Shown: piece by piece, positions 54,801 through 64,000 of the stretch
Layout: every line of letters starts with the position of its first letter
How positions within the stretch are numbered: the first letter of the stretch is position 1
Origin: CAJBLF01 sp041663325
GTDB taxonomy: Bacteria; Patescibacteriota; Gracilibacteria; Absconditabacterales; Absconditicoccaceae
Direction of reading: 5' to 3'
DNA: 64,000 bases
Assembly: GCA_041663325.1 (NCBI GenBank)
Contig: JBAZRN010000003.1
Span: 6,670 to 70,669 of the forward strand
Made by a program: the position numbers and the translations under genes
The notes under the pieces: model-generated
Told to the model about the DNA's origin: nothing
The model's database searches: none
What the model saw: the letters and a program-made list of their open reading frames with translations, nothing else

Positions 54801-55187
54801 TCTAGTAACTACACCGTTTGGATTGAAAGCAGTGATACCTACACCCATCAAACCTAATTGACAAGCTTCAGTAATATATCCTTTCAATTCAGCTGATTGA
54901 TTAGCAACATCAGTGAAAGTACAAGCTTTTGAAGTGTCAGGAGTTTTTCCTAATACTTCTGTAGCATAATTAACCATCATTTTTGCCATATGAGATCTGA
55001 TAAGAGATCCATACATATTAGCAGAATCAATAGAAGATTGCGTAGTAATACCTATTCCGTAGGCATAATCATACGCACCTTGCAATTCATCACTGTAGCT
55101 AGCAGCTCCAAGAACTGTTGTAGGTACAGATGATGCTAGCATAGCTACGATAGCCACACTTGCAAACAATTTCTTAAAATTTTTCAT
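51822..55187 (-). CDS. S-layer protein with N-terminal SLH domains, 1,121 aa
   Basis: Signal peptide MKNFKKLFASVAIVAMLASS, cleaved near VLGA. SLH-like segments at about 35-185: ACTFTDVANQSAELKGYITE, GITAFNPNGVVTRAQFGTVL. Then about 900 residues of Thr/Val/Ser-rich beta domains. Only about three TGA (53760, 52116, 51959) among dozens of Gly: they tie two long open frames into one gene, and their rarity fits codon selection in a highly expressed gene. Anchoring probably needs the pyruvylated polymer made by the transferase at 58443. Stop TAG. Confidence 0.88.
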
Positions 55188-55218
55188 GTAATAATAAAAT
55201 ACAATATAAAAGGTTTTT

Positions 55219-55300
55219 TGGCTCACAGCCAATCTCTATCTCACAGATAGAGTGTCCGCTCACAGCGGGCTGATGTGAAATACTCCGTGTCTCCACACGG
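55219..55300 (-). ncRNA. array of four small hairpins in the S-layer mRNA leader
   Basis: Four consecutive perfect inverted repeats: ggct-cac-agcc, ctctatc-tcaca-gatagag, ccgct-cac-agcgg, ccgtgt-ctcc-acacgg, starting about 32 bp upstream of the S-layer ATG. As RNA they give a stack of short stem-loops, possibly protecting the leader from decay or tuning translation. Confidence 0.6.
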
Positions 55301-56265
55301 TAGCTTTGTTGAGAGATTAACAATCTGAATGACAAATACAAGACAATTTTGGACAGTCTATGCTAACAGCTAAAACCCAATCCAAAACTATCATAATCCA
55401 ACAAAGACACAAAAAAATAATCTTTGATTAGATTAGTTTGTCAATCTTCTGAAATCATCAGTTGTAACCTTCTGAAATCAGTTATTTTCAGATTATTAAA
55501 GACCACATCCTTCTAGTAACGTGTACGCATAACTGTCCATTTTGTGACAACCTTTTGTTAGCACGTCTATAACTATATGAGAATATATATTAGATAATGA
55601 CTGGTTATTCGTTGCAATTCACTCGTCACTAGATTAAGTACCGTTTTTTTGTAAAATATGTGTAATGTGTCTATAACAACAAAAAAACAAAAATATTGTA
55701 CCCCCTTTATTTCAAAGGGGGAGGTATCCTTTAGGATGGGGGATTTTTTTATTTAGCAAAACCTTCTCTTCGTCTTTTCGCGAGCAACCTCAACCCACCT
55801 CTCCTCATAGAGAGGAGTGTAATTAGACTATAAACTCCTCTGTTAGAAGGAGAAACGAAGAGAAGGTTGCTTGCCACAAAGCGAAAGAGCAATAGTGTCG
55901 GGGTAGATTTACTTTTTAACAACTTACTATCAAAAATGCTAAAAAAATGTTAAAAAACCATAGGTCTACACTAGTCTATCTTGTCAATGTAGTCAAATTT
56001 TTTATAAAAAATCTGAAAAATGTATGTTCAATATTTTTCTTATGTAGACTATCTTCGACATATTAGTTTTCATCTACGATAACTTAATTTTTGTTATTGA
56101 TTTTTCATCGACTATTTTAGATTTTTTTATTTTGCATTTTCGCTTCTATATATAGAGATATTGACGATTATCTATATTTTAACTAGATTCTTTCTGATTT
56201 TCTCGTTGTTTTGTTATTTTAATGAAGCATTATTTATCAATTTCCACCTGTTTTTTAGAAAGATA
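55301..56265. other. 965-bp intergenic region with GC-rich repeats
   Basis: No supported gene. Holds ccccctttatttcaaaggggg (55703-55723) and a degenerate copy next to it; a long inverted repeat, aaccttctcttcgt/acgaagagaaggtt, near 55763 and 55855; and an AT-rich part up to 56160 with agtctatctt/tgtagactatctt repeats. The S-layer promoter should lie in its first 150 bp, but I cannot place it. Confidence 0.5.
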
Positions 56266-57813
56266 TTATTGGTCCCCCTTGACAAAGGAGGGTTGAGGGG
56301 ATTTGGAGCGCCAAATAACAAAAAACACCACAAAAACAAGAAGAACCACATATTTGAATCGTAATCAGGAAACCATAAAATAGATACCATATTGTGAAAG
56401 AAGGTCAGAAATTTTGTAAATATATTGTACAGAAATTTTTTCAATCCAAAGCAATCGTTCTCATCCGATCCATGAATGTAGCCAGACACTGACAAAGCCA
56501 TAGATCATGACAAATGGCACGAGTGGCAAGACGAATAAATTTCACACAATTCCTAGGATATTTATTTTTCCCATAAAAAATATAATGATAGGAAATATTC
56601 CTATACTTGCTCAAATACTAGGTTGTATGTAGCTTTTATAAATATACTGTAAAGCTTTTTGTATTCTATTTTGGTCGGCTTTGTCTGATTTTTCTCAATT
56701 TTTTTCTTTACTCGTCGCCTGTCACTTATCACTCGTCACTGCAATTATGCCAATAATTGCGCTATATGACAATAAAAACCCTGTATCATACGCCAAAAAG
56801 TAAGGATTAATTATCAGCATAATAATACAACTTATCGACAACAATCTCCAAATGTTAATTTCTCTCCCCCGAAATAATGCCACCATATTCATTCCTCCCA
56901 TCAACACCGCACGAAACACACTAGAATCCAATCAACAGATAAGACCATATCCTGTAATTGTAAGTAAAATCAATCCAAGCCTCACATAAAATGGTAGAAA
57001 AAATAGAAGGCATTGTAAAAATACGACAATCATTAATATATTTCCCCCACTTACCGCTACTAGATGGACAAGCCCTGAATTTATAAAACCCTGATATTCT
57101 GACTCTGGGATCTGCGATCTATCCCCTATCAACATCCCTAATATCAGTCACGATATGCGATTTTTTCCATACGCTTCAATTACTTTTTCTTGTATTGCCT
57201 TTTTCATCTGCTTGACCAATCAGACGGTTTCAGGCTTTAAGCTTCAAGCTTGAAGCTCAATAGAATTGTCTTCATAAATAGTCCCCTTTCGTCCCTTCAT
57301 TTTCATCCATTTATTGAAATCGAAGGAACCAGAAAAAAGAGGTATAGCGAACGTTCATGAAGAAATAGTTCGATAAGAAAATCAGATATTTTTGATATTT
57401 TTTTGTAAATTTCAGACTATTCGGATCTGATCTCCGATAGTATATTCTTTTTTAGAATACAGGAGATACTCATTGTCTTCATAATTGAATATATATTTTC
57501 ACTGATTGGAAATATCTGATATAATTCCTGTTCAGATGATAGTTTCACCGCCCCCTCTCAAAGTAATGGGGAGGGTTTGGGTGGGGTGAATTACTCAGTA
57601 ATATCTCCACTCTTTCACTACAAATGAAAACGTCGACAGCGTCAATGATAGCAAGATAATAAGTGTCATTTTCCACGAAAGCATTTTTTTCTTGCTTATC
57701 TTCTGATACATCAACAATCCAGCAAAAACAAGCAATAAAGAAATACCAGCGAGCAATATATTTTCAAATATCGTGAAAATTAAGGTAAATACTAGAAAGT
57801 ATAGTAAAAACAT
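56266..57813 (-). CDS. comEC: ComEC/Rec2 DNA-uptake channel, without metallo-beta-lactamase domain
   Basis: 515 aa, polytopic. Central competence domain: SGLILGMLIGDRSQIP, GLVHLVAVSGGNILMIV, DSSVFRAVLMGGMNMVAL, and NPYFLAYDTGFLLSYSAIIG. No C-terminal nuclease domain. Two stretches are translated repeats: VIHPTQTLPITLRGGGE at about 73-90 (from the gggtttgggtgggg repeat) and the tail SKSPQPSFVKGDQ (from ccccttgacaaaggagggtt). Another low-complexity segment, VTSDKGQATSKEKNGEKSDK, sits mid-protein. Frame confirmed base by base to TAA at 56266. Takes up single-stranded DNA across the membrane. Confidence 0.9.
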
Positions 57814-57870
57814 TGGTTAGTTTATGATTAAAAAATTATTATTTTAATTATTTTTAATTTTTTTTATTTT

Positions 57871-58378
57871 AGCAAACCCCCTCATTTCCCCTTGACAGGG
57901 GGGCTATATGGAAATTTTTTATTTTTCTATTTCTTTTATATATGCAAGCAAGTCTTTGTAAACGTTATCAGGCTTATTTATAACTTCATTATTCCAATAT
58001 CTTATTACGAAAATTCATTTTGAAGCCAAAAAACAAGTTCTTTCTTTGTCATATTCTTTGTTGTTTCTATGCGCTTCTCAATCTATTTCAATAGCCAAAG
58101 CAAGTTTGGAGCAATAGAAGTCTAGTATAAATGATCATATAGGTTTCTGTCTTGTAAATTTATATCATCATGGCTTATGTCTAAGTATTTCTTGCCACAT
58201 TTTATCTTCAGCAGGAGTTGGTTTTTTTCTCATCTTCCTTGCTGATTCTCTATTACTTCTATTATATTCCTTTATATTCCTTATATTTTATTCAAAAATC
58301 ATTCATTTTTTCTAAATAATAAATGTAAATTTTACCTTAGCTCCCGCCCTGTCAAGGAAGGGTCGGGGAGGGTTTGCT
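57871..58378. mobile_element. 508-bp element: inverted repeats flanking a DUF559 gene
   Basis: Left end agcaaaccccctcatttccc and right end gggtcggggagggtttgct are imperfect inverted repeats; both carry cttgacaggg/ccctgtcaagg inside. AT-rich flanks on both sides mirror each other (tttttatttt/aaaataaaaa). The same ends enclose short gene-free copies at 17768 and 59501, so this looks like the gene-bearing parent. Confidence 0.65.
57919..58233 (-). CDS. DUF559 (Vsr-like) endonuclease-domain protein
   Basis: 104 aa. RKKPTPAEDKMWQEILRHKP, GYKFTRQKPIGSFILDFYCS, LALAIEIDGEAHRNNKEYD and GIFVIRYWNNEVI are the standard DUF559 blocks; the FILDFY and IEIDGEAH acidic residues and the EIDG Asp are the predicted nuclease site. 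Six TGA-Gly. ATG 58233; a short open stretch, EYNRSNRESARK, lies upstream without a usable start. Encoded inside the inverted-repeat element. Family function is unproven. Confidence 0.85.
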
Positions 58379-58442
58379 AAAATAAAAATTAAAAAAATAG
58401 GATTGAGATAGATTTTTTCTACCAACTAAGAAAACTCTATAA

Positions 58443-59447
58443 CTAAATTTTTGAGCTAGTTATCAACTTATTTATTTTGTCCGCATATGGTATTGCTACA
58501 ATAGTTTTTTCGTACAATTTTAATGGTAAAAGAAAATGCAACCTTGCTCAGATTCCTCCATCAGCAGTATAAAATAGAGAAAGCGATTCCGATAAAGAAT
58601 GCTGAGTTCGATCGTACATTTCAAGATCAGAAATATATTTTTTGATAATTGAGAAACAGTATATATCATCATTCATATCACAGGGAAAAAATATTTTTTT
58701 ATGATCAGGATATTGAGCACAAAAAACAATAATCTTTTGTAAATTTTCTGCATTCACTGACTGTTTGTTTATATTAACTAATATATATTTTCATTTATTT
58801 CTTCATTCTAGATTTTGAATTCTACATGCTGCATTCTGAATAATTTCCTGAGCAAAATCCTGATACAAAACAACATTATGATATCATTCAATATAATGCT
58901 CCCTTTCTGAAGGAGAGGATGGGGATGAGGATATTTTCTTAGCGGTAGCGTATGAATCTTTATCTCTTACGATAATTTTATCTGCCTTGGGAAGAAGATA
59001 TTTATAGAGCTTTTCCGTCCATAATTTATGAGGCTTTCCTATACCTCCAAGTAGAATAAATTGTCATTTCCTGACACTATAATGGAAAAGAATAGGAAAA
59101 TTTCGTCCATCATGAGGAAATGGTCTTTCATCAGAAAGCACTTCTCATCAGCCAAAAAATTTAAACACTTTTTTATATTTTCCTCGTCCTAAGAAATTGA
59201 TTAGATGGGTTATAAATTTATAGGTGTGTTGTTTAGTATTGATAAATTTTATATTCTTGAGTTGATTTTCTGTAAGCAATCATTGATAATTCTCCCAGAC
59301 TCGATCTTCCATTCGCGATGTATTCCCAACTTCTACAAAGAGTTTAGTGAGAGGATATTTTGTGAATAACCGTTTGATTACTCCAAAAAATAAGAGTTCG
59401 TCTCCGAAATTTTTATATCCATAATACCCTCTCAAATACCCTTCCAT
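58443..59447 (-). CDS. polysaccharide pyruvyl transferase (CsaB-like)
   Basis: 334 aa. YGYKNFGDELLFFGVIKRLF near the N-terminus, KFFGGGEVLSDERPFP, ILLGGIGKPH, IIVRDKDSYA, and the C-terminal GGIGARLHFLLPLKLYEKTI fit PF04230. Adds pyruvate ketals to cell-wall glycans; in Gram-positives this modification anchors SLH-type S-layer proteins, and such a protein is encoded 3 kb away. An insert, ISSSPSSPSEREHYIEG, comes from a ctccctttctgaaggagaggat-type repeat. Stop TAG. Confidence 0.82.
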
Positions 59448-59500
59448 AACAAACGACGAAATGAATAAACGACGAAATGATTTTTAATTTTTCTTAATTT

Positions 59501-59610
59501 AGCAAACCCCCATTCCCCCTTGACAGGGGGCTACATGGAAAATATTTTATATATATTTTTCCTTAGCTCCCGCTCCGGTAATTACCGGAGAAGGGTGGGG
59601 TGGGTTTGCT
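59501..59610. mobile_element. MITE-like element, gene-free copy
   Basis: agcaaacccccattccccct ... ctccggtaattaccggag ... gggtggggtgggtttgct, 110 bp, closely similar to 17768-17871. It lies between the pyruvyl transferase and the four-helix gene. Confidence 0.7.
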
Positions 59611-59622
59611 GTTTTATAATAC

Positions 59623-60021
59623 CTACACCTTAATTTCCTCATTAGTCTTTTTCTCTTCCTGTTTCTTTTCATTAGCATTGATACTTTTCACAAACGCCAT
59701 GAGCATTTTGGTAATATGCCAAGTAATGTTGTAAAAATCTTTAAACTCTTCTTGCGTGATACATCAAAGCTCTAACAACATATATAGCATTGATCTCATT
59801 TGGCTTGTTCATCATTTCGCCGCGAGAAACGCTGATTTAATTTCTTTATTACTTCTTTTTTCAAATCATTCTGCAATTTGATTCATCATAATAATACCTG
59901 TTTTGGTCATTATATCTTTAAGCCCATATTCCTTGCAATTTTTGCAAGCATTATACAATTTAACTGTTAATTCTTTGGCCTTTTGCCAAGCGATGAGATC
60001 TTCAAATTTTTCTATTTTCAT
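59623..60021 (-). CDS. four-helix-bundle protein (S23/IVP family)
   Basis: 132 aa. KFEDLIAWQKAKELTVKLYN, IIMMNQIAEGFEKRSNKEIK, FLAAKGGTSQMRSMLYMLLE are the blocks of the 23S rRNA intervening-sequence-protein family. Four TGA-Gly. Small cytosolic bundle; function unknown, often found near mobile or accessory genes. It follows the LTD-SNase gene by 36 bp in the same direction. Confidence 0.85.
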
Positions 60022-60057
60022 GGTAAATAATTGATAATAAAATAAAAGAGAATATTT

Positions 60058-63000
60058 TTAGTTGGTAATCGAATCGTAACGAAGCAATTCCATTCAATCA
60101 AAAATAGCAACAATAGTTGGTAACGTACTTTCGAAAATTTTTAGTTGTTGTTTCAAATCAGTAATAGGAATAGATTGTCCATATATGTCTACTTGAGATA
60201 TTCATTGAGCGATCAGTTTTTTATTTTTGGCGATAAGATCAAAATATTCTTTGATCGGCGTATCGTAATACAAATTTTTCCAGTTATTTACGATATATTG
60301 CTTTATCAGACTAGCAAATCATTTATACATCTTCTGTTCTTGAGTCGCCTTTAGCTCCGGTTTAGAAGCTGGAATACGCTTACAGAGAAAAGATTGTTCC
60401 TTATACCATATGCACAATTGATTACCGATTTTTTTGAGCTGAAGCCCATTGAGAATGTCTAAATTTTCTTGAGGAGTCTCTTCTAATCACTGAGCGGATG
60501 AATAGATTTTTTGCCCTTCTTTTGGCTTTTTATAGCAAAATTTTGTAAGTTCTTGTTCGTTATAAAACAAGGAAATACATGCCGCTTTATTTACCAATCC
60601 CAAACTTCATGACAAAATATTTTCCTGACCAATATGGACGATCCCATTGATTTTCTTTTTGCTGGTTCCTATTCTTAGGGTAAATCCCTGACTCAAATCA
60701 AGATAGTCAATAGTCTTTGGCTCATAGTCTTTAGCATCTTCTCAACTTTTTATGATTTTTTCTGATTTTGTTCATTGGGTATTCGTAATTTGTCATTCGT
60801 CATTCGTAATTATCACTCAGAGTTCTTCAGCTTTATCTGACCCCTTCGGATTTGGTAGTACATACGTTATAGTGAATTGTAACCCAGACAAATCTAGAAT
60901 TGTCACCGTAGATGCAATATCACCTGTAAGGTGTACTCCAGACATGGATACTCCGCAGGTATTTTCATTCCATAATCCAACTCATTGAGTTTGTGCGGAC
61001 TGCTCTGCTTGTTTGAACTGAGATTGGTAGCTATACGCTGTTTTGTAGGTATATTCCTTAGCATATCCATCCTCGATCATAGTCTGATTAATATTTTCAC
61101 CATCAATAAATACATACGCCAATAACCTATCATAGATATCTTTTTGATCTTGAGATGGATCGAATTGGAACGTGATTTTCTTTTTATCGATCAACGATTT
61201 GAGATAATTTTTTGCCTCAGTGCCAAAACATTCTAAATATTTATACCTGGTTTTGGTACTCTCAGGGGCATCTATACCGAGCAATCTGATACTCTGTGTT
61301 TTTCCTTGATACTTGATCCTAAAGGTATCTCCATCAATAACTGAGCTTACCGCATATCCTGTAGTTGTCAATTCCTCTTCATCTTGCGAAGAAAGCTTTC
61401 TAGGATTATACGTATAGGTATCGAATATATGGTCGTTGTAAGTCAATTGGACAATCACCTCTTCTCCTGATTTGGTGCTATTGGGGAATCCGAAAGTCTT
61501 GGTGAATGTCGTGGGAACATTCATGGGTAATATTCATGAAAGCGTTTTATTGATCCCATTTACTTTGAATCTGAATATTTTACTCACATCCAAGGGAGTT
61601 TGGTTTCCTGAAATATGGGTGGCTAATAAAGTTATTTTTTCATTATTGGTGTCAGACCCATCAGGATCGTAATCAATATTAAGAATACGAATAGTATATT
61701 CATTTTCTACCGACGAAATATTGGTAACTACTGAAGAATATCAACTAAACGATAGATTTTGTCAGCTAAATGCCACGACTTGTGATGGAGTTTGACAGCT
61801 TCCCGTTCCTGATTGATTTCACGTAGCTACTGAAATATACTCAATTTTAGTTATGGTACTGATTGGAGAATACTTCAAAAACTTCCTTTCAAATCCTGGT
61901 GAAAAGTCGTCTATGTAGTCCAAAATTCTAGCACATTGATCGTTTATAGCATTGTAATATGAGGACTTACCTAGAATATTCCCCGAAAGATAGACAATGT
62001 CCATAACTCGTCTACTTTGTCAAGAACCAATGGTTATCACCAACCAATTTCAGGTACTAAGCAGATAAAAATCACTATTTCGTACACTCTGCATTCCTTC
62101 GTCTTGCCAGAAACCCGTTGCAGAAATTAATAATAATGAATTCTTTTCCAAGGTAGTACCTGATGTGGTGAATGAAAATTCCAATCCTGTCGCTAAACGA
62201 TCTCCCGATATAGACAAGCTATCTAGAGCAATATTGTCATGGATTGCTAATTCGATGTAGGGAGGATATTTTTCGTTTCAGGGGAATATTTCATTGATTT
62301 TTATGAGATCTCTTTCGTCTATTGAATCACAAGAAATAGGCAATTGAAGTTGTATTCATGATTTGATTGAATTTGAAACACTGACTATCTCTATACCTGT
62401 TTTGAAATACACGCCTGGATTGATAGTGTATCCATTTTGTGCATTAATTATTCTACTCGAACTTGTTTGTGTGGAAACTTCTCCAACTTTTTCAAATGAA
62501 GTTTTTTTATCGTTATATTTGTTGACTCGATATTGATCTACAACAAAACTATCCACTATCTGACCAGAAATATCTAACTGAATATTGATTGGCGCGGTAT
62601 CCGCTATATTGAAAGCTAATCCTGTTTTTCCTATAAATGAACTTCCTGAAATCTGAGCAAGATTATCTCCAAACAGTTTTGATTCACCGGCTAGAATAGA
62701 AATATTCGTTAATGCCACAGGAGTGCTTTTGACTCATAAAAGTGTAAAATCTCCTTGAAAGTTGCCGTCACCGATATTCGTAATTTCTATCCATTCGTCC
62801 ATCCCGTCATAATACACTTCGGAAAGAATCAAACGTGGTGAAATGTCAGAAACCGTTCATGTTTGTAAAGGAGGAGATAGATTATCGTCAATACCTGTTT
62901 CTACAATGAAGTATTTACCTGGGTTGATGATGTACCCAACCTGTGCATTGACTATTCTGTCTACAGTCACTCCAGTAATGCTCTCTCCATGTTTTTCAAA

Positions 63001-63735
63001 TGATGTTTTTTTGTCATTGTAAGCATTAACGAGAAATTGATCTACGATGAAATTATCAACTATTTGACCAGAAATACTTAACTGAATATTGATCGACGCT
63101 GTATCTGTTATATTGAATGCTAATCCTGTTTTCCCTATAAATGAACTTCCTGAAATCTGAGCGAGATTGTCTCCAAAAATCCTTGATTCACTGGCTGGAA
63201 TAGAAACATTGGACAATGACACAGGAGTACTTTTGACTCATGAAAGCGTAAAATTTCATTGAAAGTTATCATTTCCAATATTCGTTATTTCTATCCGTTC
63301 GTCCGTTCCGTCATAATATACTTCGGAAAGAATTAAACGTGATGAAGTATCAGAAAGTATGTCTGATTCTTTTCAAGAATTTATATTTCCGCTAAGCGTT
63401 CAAAATTTCCATATAGGAGGATTATTTTCTAGTAATGCTGGACTACAAATCTCTCCTGTAATGGTTAATAATTTTGAAATTGCTTGTCATGAATTAGCAA
63501 TTCCTCAACTACCTATTCCCTCTGTAAGAGCAAGCAATCACGTTATATTCTGTCAAGTGTCTAGTGACATCATATCTCCATCACTCGTCTGTACTTGATA
63601 TGTTAAAATAGCTAGTCACTCACCACTAGTAACTAGTCACCCGTCACTGATATTGGTATCAAGCTCTGCGAGCGATGATCAAACTATAAGTAAAATACTT
63701 CCTGCCAATACCAAAATACTTCGCCTATACATCAT
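60058..63735 (-). CDS. secreted lamin-tail-domain protein with SNase-like nuclease domain, 1,225 aa
   Basis: One frame, checked codon by codon from 61501 to 62355. Signal peptide MMYRRSILVLAGSILLIVGS. Two near-identical lamin-tail domains (each begins LILSEVYYDG and has ISGSSFIGKTGLAFNI), then a less clear domain. Next comes a staphylococcal-nuclease domain at about 755-905: VIDGDTFRIKYQG, IRLLGIDAPEST and DRLLAYVFIDG, with the catalytic Arg, Glu and Arg present. A third LTD follows (VGWNENTCGVSMSGVHLTG), then a helical C-terminus. About 60 TGA-Gly. Probably degrades extracellular DNA, perhaps for nucleotide supply or uptake. Confidence 0.88.
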
Positions 63736-63804
63736 GACACATTTATAAATAAAGACGTTCCGCGCAGAACAGCCGAGAGTGTAATAAAGCAAAAAAAGAA
63801 AAAA

Positions 63805-63985
63805 ACTGACAAAACCAAGACAAAAAAAGTCCCGCCTTGCGGGATAATCCTCTCAGCCAATCCATAACTATGGATTGACGTTCGAAATAAAAAAAACTGA
63901 CAAAACCAAGACAAAAAAGTCCCGCCTTGCGGGATAATCCTCTCAGCCAATCCATAACTATGGATTGACGTTCGAAATAAAAAAA
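63805..63985 (-). repeat. tandem 91/90-bp repeat: hairpin, terminator and 11-bp-period module
   Basis: Two full copies (starting 63805 and 63896) and the start of a third at the window edge. On the minus strand each unit reads caatccata/tatggattg hairpin, then CCCGCaagGCGGG-ACTTTTTTT, a good terminator. TTTTGTCTTGGTTTTGTCAG follows, equivalent to the modules at 47, 49 and 51.5 kb. The copy next to the gene is 69 bp before the LTD-SNase start. Confidence 0.75.
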
Positions 63986-64000
63986 ACTGAAAAAAACAAA

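Noticed and set aside
51822..55187. S-layer gene as horizontally acquired because UGA is rare
   Set aside because: It contains at least three needed TGA codons, so it is native-code; codon selection explains the rarity better.
56214..56501. Minus-strand open frame ending in APNPLNPPLSRGTNNIF as the ComEC C-terminus
   Set aside because: It is in a different frame from the ComEC motifs; the true frame continues to TAA at 56266 with a better ComEC-like end.
63805..63985. Possible CRISPR array
   Set aside because: The whole 90-bp unit is repeated with no variable spacers, and no cas genes are present.
1..64000. Dozens of apparently truncated or frame-broken genes
   Set aside because: The breaks are in-frame TGA codons at conserved Gly positions; with code 25 the genes are intact, so they are not pseudogenes.
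1..64000. tRNA-Gly(UCA) or other RNA genes
   Set aside because: I looked for tRNA-like GC-rich cloverleaf sequence and found none that I can support; a covariance search would be decisive.

Overview
The window comes from a bacterium that reads UGA as glycine (genetic code 25), so a member of Gracilibacteria or Absconditabacteria in the Candidate Phyla Radiation. The sequence shows this directly. Dozens of genes are broken by in-frame TGA, and reading TGA as Gly restores family motifs: MurB GGGAN, NadK GGDG, PrmC-like EVGSGPG, and the Gly just before the pilin cleavage site. All native genes end in TAA or TAG. DNA is AT-rich and genes are tightly packed. I cannot choose between the two phyla from this window, and I see no rRNA, tRNA or CRISPR array.

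Layout. 1-8 kb: an rRNA methyltransferase, MurB, a type IV pilin, DprA, MraY and an O-antigen-ligase-like protein. 8-27 kb: an NAD island. It holds nadM-Nudix, nadK and nadE; a pncB operon with a LemA protein and a Cys-rich membrane protein; a four-gene operon of PP2C phosphatase, kinase, nicotinamidase-like hydrolase and VWA protein; a divergent ADP-ribosylglycohydrolase; two further enzymes; a CoaD-CoaE-HD fusion; and the NAD regulator NrtR. 28-41 kb: Tex, a 5'-nucleotidase, a lipoprotein, a hydrolase, a tRNA deacylase, a BcgI-like restriction-modification pair, AsnS, ThrS and a WecA-like transferase. 41-46 kb: a run of proteins of mostly unknown function, with one CAP domain and one possible peptidoglycan-binding motif. 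46-51.5 kb: DnaJ, two lipoproteins, a radical SAM/CYTH pair and a REP-associated transposase. 51.8-64 kb: an SLH-type S-layer protein, ComEC, a DUF559 element with MITE-like relatives, a pyruvyl transferase and a 1,225-residue lamin-tail/SNase secreted protein.

How the parts fit. Three minus-strand operons at 8-20.6 kb carry nearly the same promoter: TTGCAA, 16 bp, then TATAGT or TATACT. Palindromic ATTGTA...ACAAT sites lie over the -10, upstream of the -35 and in the leader. The same palindrome precedes nrtR. Together the genes encode nicotinamide to nicotinate to NaMN to NaAD to NAD to NADP, so I infer one NrtR regulon. It also controls a TerY-P triad (VWA, kinase, PP2C) that has no UGA-Gly codons and looks imported from a standard-code donor. 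Joining NAD salvage to a phosphorylation-signalling triad in a recoded CPR genome is the most interesting system here.

Other themes are envelope building (MurB, MraY, WecA-like, O-antigen-ligase-like, S-layer plus pyruvyl transferase), DNA uptake (pilin, DprA, ComEC) and short repeats that have entered coding regions in frame. A second repeated module, an 11-bp-spaced TTTGTC direct repeat, precedes four transcription units at 47-64 kb.
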